A stretch of DNA of 64,000 nt from Porphyrobacter sp. IPPAS B-1204 (GCA_003724185.1 RHGM01000003.1:310001-374000), one strand, 5' to 3'; shown: positions 35,771-45,798, counted from the first letter of the stretch. Translations and numbers: made by a program. The notes: generated by a model from the letters alone, not told the origin.

Positions 35771-36327
35771 CCCGCCGCCAGCGCCTCACGCACCAGCGTC
35801 GCCGCTTCCGGCGTGCTCCAGTCATAGCCGCCCGTCACCCGCAGCACTTCCTTGCCGGTCGCATCGAACAGGATTGTCAGCGGCAGGACGCCTTCCGGCG
35901 TGAACTGCGCCGACAGCTCCGCATCGGGATCGAGCCACGGTTCAAGCCGCGCATAGCCACCTTTTGCGAAGAACGGCGTCACCACCTCGGCCCCGCGCAC
36001 ATCCTGGCTGACGGTGATGACTCGCACCTCATCCCCAAGCGTCGCGGCCAATGCGTCAAGCTGCGGCATTTCCTTGACGCAGGGCGCGCACCATGTGGCC
36101 CACAGGTTGATCAGCACCGGGCCATCCTGCGCGGCCAGATCGAGTGTCTCGCCCGCCGGGTCGCTGAACTGCATCGCGGGGATCGGCGTGCCGGCAAACT
36201 TGCGCACCACTTCGCCCGCCGGCGTGCTCTCACCAGCGTCTGCCGGTTGCGCCGGGGCCTCTGCCGCCCTATCGCAACCCGCCAGCAGCAGGAGCGGTAT
36301 TGCCAGAATGAGCGACGAGCGGGACAT
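35767..36327 (-). CDS. TlpA-like thioredoxin-fold lipoprotein
   Basis: A 186-residue protein with a lipobox LLLAGC (C18), a Pro/Ala-rich spacer and a periplasmic thioredoxin fold with active site WATWCAPC (C80, C83) and the cis-proline segment LPLTILFD. It is a probable membrane-tethered disulfide reductase. Its start codon overlaps the argH start on the opposite strand (CATG at 36325-36328) and its stop overlaps the psd stop, so it shares both ends with neighbours. Confidence 0.9.
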   Translation of the reverse strand: MSRSSLILAIPLLLLAGCDRAAEAPAQPADAGESTPAGEVVRKFAGTPIPAMQFSDPAGETLDLAAQDGPVLINLWATWCAPCVKEMPQLDALAATLGDEVRVITVSQDVRGAEVVTPFFAKGGYARLEPWLDPDAELSAQFTPEGVLPLTILFDATGKEVLRVTGGYDWSTPEAATLVREALAAG

Positions 36328-37735
36328 GACAGGCTCCGATACGGGTGCAACCAACGCCATGTGGGGCGGGCGCTTCGCTGACGGCCCTAGCGCCATCATG
36401 CGCGAAATCAACGCCTCGATCCCGTTCGACAAGGCGCTGTGGCGGCAGGACATCGCCGCCAGCAAGGCGCATGTTGCCATGCTGGGCGCAGCGGGGATCA
36501 TCGCAGCCGAAGATGCGCTGGTGATCGCCAACGGCCTCGATGCGGTTGCCTCCGAATATGCAGCAGACGGCGTGCCCGAGGATTGGGACCGCGAAGACAT
36601 CCACATGACCACCGAAGCGCGGCTGGCCGAACTGATCGGCCCGGTCGCCGGACGTCTCCATACCGCGCGCAGCCGCAATGATCAGGTGGCGACCGATTTC
36701 CGCCTGTGGGTGCGCGATGCTCACGCGCAGATGGACGAAGGGCTCGCCGCGCTCCAGCGGGCGCTTGTGATACGCGCAGGAGAACATGCCGCCAGCATCA
36801 TGCCCGGCTTCACCCATTTGCAGACCGCGCAGCCGGTGACATTGGGCCACCACCTCATGGCCTATTACGAGATGTTCCGGCGTGACCGCGCACGGCTGGC
36901 CGATGCGCGCGAACGGATGAACGAATGCCCGCTCGGCTCTGCGGCGCTGGCGGGCACCGGCTTTCCGATTGATCGCGAGGCGACCGCGCAGGCGCTGGGC
37001 TTTGACCGTCCCACGGCCAATTCACTCGACGCCGTGTCCGACCGCGATTTCGCGCTCGATTTCCTGTGGAGCTGTTCGGCTACCGCGCTGCACCTGTCGC
37101 GCCTTGCCGAGGAACTGATCCTGTGGGCCAGCCAGCCCTTCGGCTTCATCCGCCTGCCCGACAGCCTCTCGACCGGCTCCTCGATCATGCCGCAGAAGAA
37201 GAACCCCGATGCCGCCGAATTGGTGCGCGGGCATAGCGGGCGGGTGATCGGCGCGCTGACCAGTCTGATGATCACCATGAAGGGCCTGCCGCTCGCCTAT
37301 TCCAAAGACATGCAGGACGATAAACCGCCGGTGTTCGAAGCCGCCAGCCTGATGGCGCTCAGCATTGCGGCGATGACCGGCATGATCGCAGGCGCCACCT
37401 TCAACACCGCCCGCATGCGCGCCGCCGCCGAACTCGGCTATGCCACCGCGACCGATCTGGCCGACTGGCTGGTGCGGGTGCGCGGCATCCCGTTCCGCGA
37501 GGCGCACCACATCACCGGCAGCGCGGTGAAACTGGCCGAAAGCCGCGGCATCGCGCTCGACCAGCTGCCGCTTGCCGATCTTCAGGCGATTGATGCGCGG
37601 ATTGATGAAAGCGTCTATGCCGCCCTGTCGGTCGATGCCTCGGTCGCCGCCCGCGCGTCCTATGGGGGAACCGCGCCCGATCAGGTCCGTTTGCAGGTCG
37701 CCCGGGCGCGTGCTGCGTTGGGCATGGAGGAATGA
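36326..37735 (+). CDS. argH: Argininosuccinate lyase
   Basis: A 469-residue fumarase-superfamily enzyme that splits argininosuccinate to arginine and fumarate. Signatures are [11 protein letters not shown], the TARSRNDQV segment, [13 protein letters not shown] and the flexible loop with catalytic serine [12 protein letters not shown]. The start is uncertain: ATG at 36326 is used; 36311 and 36359 are also in frame. Its end overlaps the next small lipoprotein gene. Order argH - small lipoprotein - lysA is common in proteobacteria. Confidence 0.95.
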   Translation: MTGSDTGATNAMWGGRFADGPSAIMREINASIPFDKALWRQDIAASKAHVAMLGAAGIIAAEDALVIANGLDAVASEYAADGVPEDWDREDIHMTTEARLAELIGPVAGRLHTARSRNDQVATDFRLWVRDAHAQMDEGLAALQRALVIRAGEHAASIMPGFTHLQTAQPVTLGHHLMAYYEMFRRDRARLADARERMNECPLGSAALAGTGFPIDREATAQALGFDRPTANSLDAVSDRDFALDFLWSCSATALHLSRLAEELILWASQPFGFIRLPDSLSTGSSIMPQKKNPDAAELVRGHSGRVIGALTSLMITMKGLPLAYSKDMQDDKPPVFEAASLMALSIAAMTGMIAGATFNTARMRAAAELGYATATDLADWLVRVRGIPFREAHHITGSAVKLAESRGIALDQLPLADLQAIDARIDESVYAALSVDASVAARASYGGTAPDQVRLQVARARAALGMEE

Positions 37736-37971
37736 TGCGCCATCTTGTCCTGTTCGGCCTTGCAGGCTTGCTCGCAGCTTGCGGCACCCAGGCGCCGCTG
37801 ACCCCGCCTGATGGCGCGAGCCTGCCCGATGCGCCCTACGGCGCACCCGACAAGCCGACTGCCGAGGAATTGCTGCGCCGCGATGCGCTGGCGGCGCCGG
37901 AACGCTCGGTGGAACTGCGCCGCCGCTCGGAAGAACGGCAAGACGATCCCTTTGACTTGCCCCCTGAATAG
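37732..37971 (+). CDS. Small lipoprotein between argH and lysA (LptM-like)
   Basis: A 79-residue lipoprotein with lipobox LLAAC (C17) and a Pro/Ala-rich acidic tail ending in DDPFDLPPE. Position between argH and lysA and small size match LptM (YifL), which in E. coli helps LptD assemble at the outer membrane. Sequence similarity beyond the lipobox is weak, so the name rests on context. The start ATGATG overlaps the argH stop, with GGAGGA upstream. Confidence 0.75.
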   Translation: MMRHLVLFGLAGLLAACGTQAPLTPPDGASLPDAPYGAPDKPTAEELLRRDALAAPERSVELRRRSEERQDDPFDLPPE

Positions 37972-37983
37972 AAACGACGCCTC

Positions 37984-39243
37984 ATGGACCATTTTGCCTA
38001 TCGTGACGGCGTGATGCACGCCGAGGATGTGCCGCTGCCGCTTATCGCGGACGCGGTCGGCACGCCTGTTTATGTCTATTCGCGCGCCACGCTGGAACGC
38101 CATGCGCGGGTTTTCCGCGAGGCGCTGGAGGCGGTGCCGGACAAGCTGATCGCCTTTGCGGTCAAATCGAACCCCAATCTTGCCGTGCTCAAGGTGCTGG
38201 GCAAGCAGGGTATGGGCGCAGACGTGGTATCGGTGGGCGAGATGCGCCGGGCGCTGGCGGCGGGCATCGCGCCGGAAATGATCGTGTTTTCGGGCGTGGG
38301 CAAGACCGCCGCCGAGATGATCGCCGCGCTCGATGCAGGCATCGGCCAGTTCAATATTGAAAGCGAAGAAGAAGGTATCGAGCTTGCCGCCATCGCCGCA
38401 GCGCGCGGGATGACGGCGCAGTGCACGCTGCGGATCAACCCCGATGTCGACGCGGGCACCCATGACAAGATCTCGACCGGCAAGGCCGACAACAAGTTCG
38501 GTGTGCCGATCAGCGAGGCCGGGCAGATCTTCGGCGCTCTGGCGGGCTTGCCGGGGGTGAACCTGCGCGGGGTGGCCGTGCATATCGGCAGCCAGCTGGC
38601 GGATCTGGCGCCATTGGAGGCCGCGTTCGAAAAGCTGGGCGTGCTGGTGGGCGCGCTACGCAGCGCGGGGCATGTGATTACCCATGTCGACCTCGGCGGC
38701 GGTCTGGGCGTGCCCTACCGCGTCGGCGAAGTGCTGCCTGCCCCTGCCGAATATGGGGCGATGGTGGCGCGGGTGACGAAGGACTGGGGCGTGAAGCTGA
38801 TCTTCGAACCCGGCCGCGTGATCGCTGGCAATGCGGGCGTGCTGCTGACCCGCGTGGTGCGGGTGAAGCGCGGGATCAAAGATCCTTTCGTGATCGTTGA
38901 TGCCGCGATGAACGATCTGGCGCGGCCGGCGCTTTATGGTGCCTATCACCACTTCGAAGCGGTCAAGCCTTCGGGCGCGCAGATGACCGCGAACATCGTC
39001 GGCCCGATTTGCGAGACGGGGGACACCTTCGCAATGGGGCGCGAATGCGACGCGTTGGAAGCGGGCGATCTCGCCGTGTTCCGCACCGCGGGCGCTTACG
39101 GCGCGACGATGGCATCGTCCTACAACTCACGCGGCTTCGTGGCCGAAGTGCTGGTGGATGGCGACAGGTTTGCCGTGGTCGCCGACCGGATCGAAGCGGG
39201 CGCGATCATGGATGCCGAGCGCGTTCCTCAATGGCTCGCCTGA
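37984..39243 (+). CDS. lysA: Diaminopimelate decarboxylase
   Basis: A 419-residue fold-III PLP enzyme making lysine from meso-diaminopimelate. The PLP lysine is K61 in AVKSNPN; HIGSQL, DLGGGLGVPY and the C-terminal GPICETGDTFA cysteine are also present. It follows the small lipoprotein by 12 bp and is followed by a siroheme-type gene 7 bp later, in one operon from argH. Confidence 0.96.
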   Translation: MDHFAYRDGVMHAEDVPLPLIADAVGTPVYVYSRATLERHARVFREALEAVPDKLIAFAVKSNPNLAVLKVLGKQGMGADVVSVGEMRRALAAGIAPEMIVFSGVGKTAAEMIAALDAGIGQFNIESEEEGIELAAIAAARGMTAQCTLRINPDVDAGTHDKISTGKADNKFGVPISEAGQIFGALAGLPGVNLRGVAVHIGSQLADLAPLEAAFEKLGVLVGALRSAGHVITHVDLGGGLGVPYRVGEVLPAPAEYGAMVARVTKDWGVKLIFEPGRVIAGNAGVLLTRVVRVKRGIKDPFVIVDAAMNDLARPALYGAYHHFEAVKPSGAQMTANIVGPICETGDTFAMGRECDALEAGDLAVFRTAGAYGATMASSYNSRGFVAEVLVDGDRFAVVADRIEAGAIMDAERVPQWLA

Positions 39244-39250
39244 GGCTCTG

Positions 39251-40120
39251 ATGGGCCAGATTGCCAGCCTGCCGCTGTTTCACCAGATCACGGGACAGAG
39301 CGTGCTGGTGCTGGGCGATGGGCCAGCAGCAGAGCCAAAGCGGCGGCTGGTCGAACGCGCTGGCGGCGTGATTATCGACGACCTCGCCCGCGCGATTGAC
39401 GAGGGCGTGAGGCTGGCCTTCATCGCCTATGATGATGCCCGCGCCTGCGAGGTGGCGGCGATCAATGCGCGTTGTGCGGGGATGCTGGTCAATGTCGTTG
39501 ACCGCCCCGAATTGTGCGATTTTACAACGCCTTCCATCCTAGACCGTGATCCGCTGCTGGTGGCGATTGGCACCGGCGGCGCTTCAGCAGGGCTGGCCAA
39601 GCACCTGCGTTTGCGGCTGGAGCGGGTGCTGCCGGAAACGCTCGGCGCGCTGGCGCGGGCGCTGGAGGCGGCGCGGCCAAAGCTGCGGCAGCGGTTCCCC
39701 GAAGGGCCTGACCGGCGGCGCGCAGTGGATGCAGCCCTGCGTGAAGGGGGCGCGCTTGACCCCTTTGATCCTGCGTCTTTTCAGAAGGTTGATGATTGGG
39801 TTGCGGGCCCAGCTGACCCCTCCACCGGTTCCATCCACGAAATCACCCTTACCAGCGCAGATCCCGAAGACCTGACCTTGCGACAGGCCCGGCTGCTGGG
39901 CGAGGCTGATGTTCTGGTGATTGACGGGCCGGTTCCGCCCGCCATTCTGGCCCGTGCGAGGGCCGATGCCGAAAGGCGGGTGCTGGCCTCCGGCAAGGCG
40001 GGGGTAAACGGGGTCAAACCGAAGTCTGGCGAGGCCGAGGACGAGGCTGGCGGCCCTCCGTCCGGCCTCACGCTGATCCTGCGCTGGCGTCCCGCACCGC
40101 CAGCACCGGACGCGGCCTAG
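39251..40120 (+). CDS. Precorrin-2 dehydrogenase/ferrochelatase domain protein (CysG N-terminal-like)
   Basis: A 289-residue protein. The first ~150 residues match the NAD-binding siroheme synthase domain (QSVLVLGDGPAAEPKRRLV, then NVVDRPELCDFTTPSILDRDPLLVAIGTGGASAGLAKHLR). The methyltransferase half of CysG is not present; only a short Asp/Ala-rich tail that reaches into a truncated SUMT-like stretch (GEADVLVIDGPVP). It oxidises precorrin-2 and probably inserts iron for siroheme. The glycine motif is altered (LGDGPAA where GGG is usual). Its TAG overlaps the convergent regulator's stop in CTAG (40117-40120). Confidence 0.82.
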   Translation: MGQIASLPLFHQITGQSVLVLGDGPAAEPKRRLVERAGGVIIDDLARAIDEGVRLAFIAYDDARACEVAAINARCAGMLVNVVDRPELCDFTTPSILDRDPLLVAIGTGGASAGLAKHLRLRLERVLPETLGALARALEAARPKLRQRFPEGPDRRRAVDAALREGGALDPFDPASFQKVDDWVAGPADPSTGSIHEITLTSADPEDLTLRQARLLGEADVLVIDGPVPPAILARARADAERRVLASGKAGVNGVKPKSGEAEDEAGGPPSGLTLILRWRPAPPAPDAA

Positions 40121-41121
40121 GCCGCCTGCAGCACTGGCGAACGCAGGCTGGCGAAATAGGCCGACATGGCGGCAATCGCCTTGTCGCTGAGCGCGATAAA
40201 GGCGCGGCGGCGGTCGGCGGGATCAGGTACCCGCCGGAAGATCCCGCTTTCCACCATCTGCGTCAGCCAGCGCAGCGCGGTGGTGGCCGGGACGCCCGCG
40301 GCGATGCACAGCGACGTCACCGAAACCTGCGCGCCTTCACCATGCGCGGCAGTGAGATCAAGCAGCATATCCCATGCCGGATCGCCGAATAGCGCCGGAT
40401 CAAAAAATTTGGCGCGCGACTGACGGTTGGCGATGATCTGACGCACCATCTGCGGATCGGGCAGCGGCGTCTGAACGGCGCGGGCAGCGCCAAAGCCGCT
40501 TGCCACGCCGGAGTCCTCGCTGTGATAATCGCGCCTGAATTCACCGAAAGCCGAAGGCGCGCTGGCCGAGGCGTGGCCCATGCGGTCCAGCGAATGGGCA
40601 ATCGCTTCAACCTGCTGCGAAAGGCGCAGCAAGGCCACGCGGTCTTCCTCGCCCATTTCTCGCAATCGCGCCGCGCCCGCTTCGCCCATCACACGGCCCA
40701 CCGCAATCACCCGTTCGGCGCGGCTGGGCGACACCAGAATCTGCGGATTGGATTGATCGAGTACCGCGAACACATCGTCCAGCCCGGCGAGATTGGTCGC
40801 CACGATCAGCTTTGCCCCGGACCGTGCCACCCGCATATCGAGCCGCGCCAGCCCCGCCAGCATCATCCCGTCGATCCCGCGCGACCCCACGACCGCGCAA
40901 TCGACCACCACCACATCACCGAGCAAGGCAATCGGCCCTTCCAGCAACGCGCGCAGACTGCCGCCATCAATGCTGCGGAATCCCGCCCCGCCGAGGTCCG
41001 CACCGATCTGGCGGCGCTGGCCTTCATCCTCGGCAAAAATCGCCACACGGGCGGGCAGGCCCGCACCGTCATCAGCGAAGTCGTAGGAAAAATCGGCTTG
41101 TTTGGCAGCATCGTTCAACAT
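40117..41121 (-). CDS. MarR-type regulator with N-terminal receiver-like domain
   Basis: A 334-residue protein. Residues about 25-145 alternate strand and helix like a response-regulator receiver (RVAIFAEDEGQ, DVVVVDCAVV, AKLIVATNLAG, QILVSPSRAE), but the acidic pair and the lysine are not conserved, so it is probably a pseudoreceiver. After a linker, residues about 240-330 form a MarR winged helix (VSVTSLCIAAGVPATTALRWLTQMVESGIFRRVPDPADRR). The start is the ATG at 41121. A perfect palindrome sits just upstream, suggesting autoregulation. Targets unknown. Confidence 0.8.
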   Translation of the reverse strand: MLNDAAKQADFSYDFADDGAGLPARVAIFAEDEGQRRQIGADLGGAGFRSIDGGSLRALLEGPIALLGDVVVVDCAVVGSRGIDGMMLAGLARLDMRVARSGAKLIVATNLAGLDDVFAVLDQSNPQILVSPSRAERVIAVGRVMGEAGAARLREMGEEDRVALLRLSQQVEAIAHSLDRMGHASASAPSAFGEFRRDYHSEDSGVASGFGAARAVQTPLPDPQMVRQIIANRQSRAKFFDPALFGDPAWDMLLDLTAAHGEGAQVSVTSLCIAAGVPATTALRWLTQMVESGIFRRVPDPADRRRAFIALSDKAIAAMSAYFASLRSPVLQAA

Positions 41122-41130
41122 GAGTGCGAC

Positions 41131-41145
41131 TCCAACAATGTTGGA
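41131..41145. promoter_or_regulatory. Palindromic operator upstream of the MarR-type gene
   Basis: TCCAACAATGTTGGA is a perfect 7-1-7 inverted repeat ending 10 bp before the regulator's start codon. This is a likely autoregulatory site. Confidence 0.65.
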
Positions 41146-41189
41146 ACGTGTGTAGAACAAAAACGGATCAGGTCAAGTAACTATGCGTA

Positions 41190-41744
41190 TCAAGGGCGAA
41201 TTTCGATCACCGTGCCATCGGGGACAATCCGCCACAGCTCCTCGATCTCGTCGTTGGAGAAGGCGATGCAGCCATCGGTCCAGTCACCCGGCATCCGGCC
41301 CACCGGCAGGCCATTGGGCTGACCGTGGAGGAAGATATCGCCGCCAGGGGAGCGGCCATATTGGCGCGCAAAGGCCCTGTCCGCGGGGTTGGGATAGGAC
41401 ACTTTCAGGCTCAGGTGAAACTTGCTGCCGGGGTTGCGCCCTTCGATCACGTAGCGGCCTTCGGGCGTGCGTTCGTCGCCCTCGAACTGCTTGTGCCCCT
41501 GCGGCGCATCGCCAAATTGGAGCCCGCGCCATGCCTTGACCGGCTGCCCGCCGGAATAGGCGACCATCAGCCGTTCGGACTTGTCGACGATCAGGTAATC
41601 GACCGTGGTGAAACGCGGCTGCGGCGCAATCCGCGCCGCCTCCCGCGCCAGCTGGGGCTGGGAGGAGGGAGCCTGCGCCTGCTCGCGCGGGGGCGCGGCA
41701 CAGGCGGCGATCAGCAACACGGGCAGAAAGACGAGGCGTTTCAC
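41190..41744 (-). CDS. L,D-transpeptidase (YkuD) lipoprotein
   Basis: A 184-residue protein with lipobox LIAAC (C15) and a YkuD domain (about 46-184). The active site H140 (FLHGQPNG) and C159 in WTDGCIAF matches the SxGC consensus with threonine-aspartate in place of serine-histidine. It may cross-link peptidoglycan or attach proteins to it. Located between purA and the MarR gene on the same strand as both. Confidence 0.9.
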   Translation of the reverse strand: MKRLVFLPVLLIAACAAPPREQAQAPSSQPQLAREAARIAPQPRFTTVDYLIVDKSERLMVAYSGGQPVKAWRGLQFGDAPQGHKQFEGDERTPEGRYVIEGRNPGSKFHLSLKVSYPNPADRAFARQYGRSPGGDIFLHGQPNGLPVGRMPGDWTDGCIAFSNDEIEELWRIVPDGTVIEIRP

Positions 41745-41777
41745 AGGGGTGAGGTTAACGCACCCCGCCCCTTCCGA

Positions 41778-43067
41778 TCAATCCACAAACGGATCACGCA
41801 TCAGGATCGTGTCGTCGCGTTCGGGCGAGGTCGAAACCAGCGCCACCGGACATTCGATCAACTCCTGGATGCGCTGGATGTACTTGATCGCGTTGGCGGG
41901 CAGATCGGCATAGGAGCGCGCGCCTGCGGTGCTTTCGTGCCAGCCGGGCATGTCTTCATAAATCGGCTCGCACGCGGCCTGATCGGCGGCGTGGCTGGGG
42001 AGATAATCATAGACCTTCCCGTGCAGGCGGTATCCGGTGCAGATGCTCACCCGATCCAGCCCGTCGAGCACGTCGATCTTGGTGAGCGCGATGCCGGTGA
42101 CGCCGCTGATCGCGCAGGACTGGCGCACCAGCACGGCATCGAACCAGCCGACCCGGCGCTTGCGCCCGGTGACGGTGCCGAATTCATGGCCGCGTTCGCC
42201 CAGACGCTGGCCAATCTCATCCTCCAGCTCCGTCGGGAAGGGGCCGCTGCCGACGCGGGTGGTGTAGGCCTTGACGATCCCAAGCACGAAGCCGGTCGAA
42301 TTGGGCCCGAGGCCGGAACCGCTCGCCGCCGTGCCGCTGACCGTGTTGGACGAGGTGACGAAGGGATAGGTGCCGTGATCGACATCGAGCAGCACGCCCT
42401 GTGCGCCTTCGAACAGGATCTTGGCGCCAGCGCGGCGGACCTTCTTCAGGCGCTTCCACACCGGCTGGGCAAAACGCAGCACGAAGGGCGCGATTTCGCG
42501 CAGTTCTTCCAGCAGCGCGGCGCGGTCCACCGGCGGCTGGCCGAAGCCTGCGCGCAGCGCATCGTGGTGCGCGCACAGGCGGTCAAGCTGCGCATCGAGG
42601 CTTTCAAGATGCGCCAGATCGCACACGCGGATCGCGCGACGCCCTACCTTGTCTTCGTAAGCCGGGCCGATGCCGCGTCCGGTGGTGCCGATCTTGCCCT
42701 TGCCTGCTGCGGTTTCACGCAGCCCGTCGAGGTCGCGGTGCAGCGGCAGGATCAGCGGGCAATTGTCGGCGATGGCGAGGTTTTCGTCCGTGATGCTGAC
42801 GCCCTGCCCCTCGACCTTGGCGACCTCGTCCCGCAAGGCCCAGGGATCAAGCACCACGCCATTGCCGATCACCGACAGCGTGCCAGACACGATACCTGAA
42901 GGCAGCAGGCTGAGCTTGTAGGTCTTGCCGTCGATCACCAGCGTATGGCCGGCATTGTGCCCGCCCTGAAAGCGCACGACCACATCGGCGCGGCTGGCGA
43001 GCCAGTCGACGATCTTGCCCTTGCCCTCATCGCCCCACTGGGCGCCGATCACGGTGACGTTGGCCAT
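41778..43067 (-). CDS. purA: Adenylosuccinate synthetase
   Basis: A 429-residue GTP-dependent enzyme that joins IMP and aspartate on the way to AMP. Signatures are [14 protein letters not shown] (9-22), the catalytic histidine in [22 protein letters not shown] and [10 protein letters not shown]. The start at 43067 has AAGGAT upstream. In related genomes it follows hisZ; here an esterase gene on the other strand lies between. Confidence 0.96.
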   Translation of the reverse strand: MANVTVIGAQWGDEGKGKIVDWLASRADVVVRFQGGHNAGHTLVIDGKTYKLSLLPSGIVSGTLSVIGNGVVLDPWALRDEVAKVEGQGVSITDENLAIADNCPLILPLHRDLDGLRETAAGKGKIGTTGRGIGPAYEDKVGRRAIRVCDLAHLESLDAQLDRLCAHHDALRAGFGQPPVDRAALLEELREIAPFVLRFAQPVWKRLKKVRRAGAKILFEGAQGVLLDVDHGTYPFVTSSNTVSGTAASGSGLGPNSTGFVLGIVKAYTTRVGSGPFPTELEDEIGQRLGERGHEFGTVTGRKRRVGWFDAVLVRQSCAISGVTGIALTKIDVLDGLDRVSICTGYRLHGKVYDYLPSHAADQAACEPIYEDMPGWHESTAGARSYADLPANAIKYIQRIQELIECPVALVSTSPERDDTILMRDPFVD

Positions 43068-43207
43068 TTCAATCCTTATCCGGTGGCGATCAAGTTGGTG
43101 GCGCTTGGCCGCGCGGGGCCTAGGCGTTCGCGGCGTGAGAGGCAAGCACGCGAAGGGTTGAACGTGGTCAGCCGTTGAGGCTTCATCACCGCTACAAGGA
43201 TTGCCCG

Positions 43208-44269
43208 ATGAACTCTGCCGCCAAAACCCTGATCGTGCTCGCCGCCGGAGCGGTTCTGGCCACCCCGATCCTCGCCCAGCAGCGGCGCGGAGGGGGCGAG
43301 CGGCTGCCTGAGCAATGCCGCGCCGAAATCGTCGAACTGTGCGGGAGCGACCGCGCCCAGATGCGCACCTGCCTACGCGCAAAGGCCGCAGATCTGTCTG
43401 AAGGCTGCCGCACCGCCTTGCGTGAACGGATGGGCGGGCGCGAGGGCGCTGCCGGGCGGCGCGGAGGCGGCGGCGCCCAGACCGCCGCGCCCGCACCGCA
43501 GACGATGGCCTATGGCAGCGATGCGCTTCAGGGGCTTGACCTGTGGGTGCCGGAAGGTGCCAGGCCCGCGCCGCTGGTCCTGTTCGTCCACGGCGGCGGG
43601 TGGAAGCGCGGGTCGAAAAGCAACGCGATTGGCCGCGCCATGCCCGGTCATATGCTGGCGCAGGGCTATGCCTTTGCCTCGATCGATTACCGGCTGGTGC
43701 CCGCCGCTACGGTGGAACAGCAGGCGGCGGATGTCGCGGCGGCGCTCGCCTACCTGCTGAAGCGGGCCGACGACCTCGGCATTGATCGCAGCCGCGTGGT
43801 GCTGACCGGGCATTCTGCGGGCGCGCATCTGGTGGCGCTGGTGGGGACGGACGAGCGTTACCTGCGCGCCGTTGGCCTCAGCTTTGCCGATGTCGACGGG
43901 GTGATGCCCAATGACGGCGCGGCCTATGATGTGCCGAAGCAGATGGCGCAGGCAGGCCCGATGATGGGCGGCACCTACAAGGAGGCGTTCGGCACCGATC
44001 CCGCGCGCCAGCAGGCGCTATCGCCCACCTTCCACGCCGCTGCGCCCAACGCGCCCGCTTTCCTGCTGATCCATGTCCAGCGCGAGGATGGGGTGGCGCA
44101 GAACAAGGCTCTGGCCGAAGCCCTGCGCCGCGCAGGCACGGCGGTGGAGGTCGGCAGCTTCCCCGGCGAGGGGCTGCAGGGCCATATGGAGATCAACCGC
44201 AAGCTGGGGGAGCCGGATTATCCCGCCACCCCGGTAATGGATGCATGGCTGAAGAAGGTGCTGGGCTAG
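43208..44269 (+). CDS. Secreted carboxylesterase with N-terminal Cys-rich segment
   Basis: A 353-residue protein with a signal peptide (cleavage after ILA, about 23). Residues 35-75 hold four cysteines ([29 protein letters not shown]) in a short helical Cys-rich repeat, then a Gly/Ala/Gln linker and an alpha/beta hydrolase with HGGGW oxyanion motif and GHSAGAH nucleophile. It is of the BD-FAE / HSL-like kind. It is the only plus-strand gene among minus-strand biosynthetic genes. Confidence 0.85.
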   Translation: MNSAAKTLIVLAAGAVLATPILAQQRRGGGERLPEQCRAEIVELCGSDRAQMRTCLRAKAADLSEGCRTALRERMGGREGAAGRRGGGGAQTAAPAPQTMAYGSDALQGLDLWVPEGARPAPLVLFVHGGGWKRGSKSNAIGRAMPGHMLAQGYAFASIDYRLVPAATVEQQAADVAAALAYLLKRADDLGIDRSRVVLTGHSAGAHLVALVGTDERYLRAVGLSFADVDGVMPNDGAAYDVPKQMAQAGPMMGGTYKEAFGTDPARQQALSPTFHAAAPNAPAFLLIHVQREDGVAQNKALAEALRRAGTAVEVGSFPGEGLQGHMEINRKLGEPDYPATPVMDAWLKKVLG

Positions 44270-44273
44270 GCTG

Positions 44274-44663
44274 TCAAACGCTCGCGATCACGTCGATCTC
44301 GACCAGCAGTTCCGGCAGCGCAAGGCTGCGCACCTCCAGCGTCGTATCCGCCGGATAGGGCGGGCTGAACCAGCGCTTCCGTGCCTCGACGATCTTGGGG
44401 AAGTTCGCCATGTCGGTGAGGTAGATCGTCACCTTGACCACCTTGGACAGGTCGCTCCCGCCCTCCGCCAGCACGCGTTCGATATTGGCGAAGGTCTGCG
44501 CCAGCTGTGCATCAAAGTCGCCTGCGCCCACGATGCTGCCATCTTCGCCGATGCTCGCCTGACCGGACAGGAACAGCAGCCCGCCAACCTGCCACGCGGG
44601 CGCGATGCAATAGGGGGCGAGCGGGTCGTTTTCGAGGGTGATTGCCTTGGGCGCGTCGGTCAT
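44274..44663 (-). CDS. RidA family protein (YjgF/YER057c)
   Basis: A 129-residue RidA-type trimer protein, probably deaminating reactive enamine/imine intermediates. GLLFLSGQASIGEDG is present and the C-terminal LALPELLVEIDVIASV matches; the usual substrate arginine R(x)PG motif is replaced by LPEL, so it may be an Rid subgroup with a different activity. The start overlaps the hisZ stop (ATGA). Confidence 0.88.
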   Translation of the reverse strand: MTDAPKAITLENDPLAPYCIAPAWQVGGLLFLSGQASIGEDGSIVGAGDFDAQLAQTFANIERVLAEGGSDLSKVVKVTIYLTDMANFPKIVEARKRWFSPPYPADTTLEVRSLALPELLVEIDVIASV

Positions 44664-45787
44664 GAGCGTGGCTCCAGTTCGGCAGTCACGCCGGCCATCA
44701 AGATATGCGTGCAACCCAACAACGCGGGGTCTTCATCCTCGGCCAGCTGTGCGACCGTGCGCCATCCCTCGGCCCGCAAGGCCGCTGCCGCCGCCCGGTC
44801 ATGACCGAGCGGGAGATACACCAGCCGCGCCGCTTCGGGCTGCGGCGCTGCATCAGCGAGGCGATCAAGATAGAGCGTGAAGCCCGTCGCCGCCTCGTCG
44901 CTGCCCGCGATTCGGTAGGTGCCGCCCCGCCCAGCGGCGCGGCGCAGGCCCTCGGCATAGAGGGTAAAGCCGAACCACGACTGGTATTCGAACCCATGCC
45001 GTTCGGTCGGATCAAGCGTGATGCGCGCCGCATCGCCAATGTGCGCAGCAATCTGCTCCAGCCCGTCGAGACGCGACTTGAGCGCGCCGCCCGCATCCAC
45101 GGCGCGCAAGGCCGCCAGCGCCTCGGCGAACGGCCCTGTGGCATAAAGCAGCGGCAGATAGGCCGCGCCGCCCGCCGCCTTCAACCCGCCGGCGTCCTTG
45201 GTATCCAGCTCGCGCCGCACCGCCGCGATCTGCTCGGGGGCAAGCGGGAACGCCTTTGCGCTGAGCGTGTCGACCAGATCGGGCAGCGTGAAATCGACCG
45301 AAATGCCGGTCAGCCCCGCCGCTTGCAAAGCATCGACAGCCAGCATCACCGCCTCGCTTGCCGCCGCCACGCTGTCGCTGCCGATCAGCTCGGCGCCCAG
45401 TTGCAGGCGTTCACGCGCAGGGTCGAGCTGGCTTGCCTTGATCACCACCGTATCGCCGCAATAGGCCAGCCGTAGCGGGCGGGCGGCATTGGCGAGGCTG
45501 GTGGAAGCGATCCGCCCGACCTGCGGGGTCATGTCGCTGCGCAGCGCAAGGGTGCGCAGAGATGCGGGATCAACGAAACGGAACATCGCGCTGGTCTCGC
45601 CAGCCGTCACCCCCGCCATCCGGCCCGCCAGCGAGGCTTCGAATTCCAGCAGCGGCGGCCGCACGCGGTCATAGCCGTGGGCGTCCAGCACATCGAGGCA
45701 CGCGCGCATCATCGCCGTGATCCGCACCGCCTCTGCGGGCAGGCGGTCTTCGAGGCCTTCGGGAAGGAGATCGTTGGGTTGGGTCAT
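44660..45787 (-). CDS. hisZ: ATP phosphoribosyltransferase regulatory subunit
   Basis: A 375-residue class II tRNA-synthetase-like protein. Motif 2/3-like segments are present (ALRSDMTPQVGRIA, LRLAYCGDTV, GAELIGSD), but the C-terminal anticodon-binding domain of HisRS is absent, so it fits HisZ, which activates the short HisG. A HisG gene is not in the window. It is upstream of ridA and downstream of serA on the same strand. Confidence 0.9.
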   Translation of the reverse strand: MTQPNDLLPEGLEDRLPAEAVRITAMMRACLDVLDAHGYDRVRPPLLEFEASLAGRMAGVTAGETSAMFRFVDPASLRTLALRSDMTPQVGRIASTSLANAARPLRLAYCGDTVVIKASQLDPARERLQLGAELIGSDSVAAASEAVMLAVDALQAAGLTGISVDFTLPDLVDTLSAKAFPLAPEQIAAVRRELDTKDAGGLKAAGGAAYLPLLYATGPFAEALAALRAVDAGGALKSRLDGLEQIAAHIGDAARITLDPTERHGFEYQSWFGFTLYAEGLRRAAGRGGTYRIAGSDEAATGFTLYLDRLADAAPQPEAARLVYLPLGHDRAAAAALRAEGWRTVAQLAEDEDPALLGCTHILMAGVTAELEPRS

Positions 45788-45798
45788 TTTTGCTCACA

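Noticed and set aside
36014..36325. Extended argH N-terminus
   Set aside because: The upstream residues are antisense to the TlpA-like gene and lack ArgH similarity, which begins at MWGGRF.
44660..45787. A histidyl-tRNA synthetase (hisS)
   Set aside because: Too short and lacking the anticodon-binding domain; fits HisZ better.
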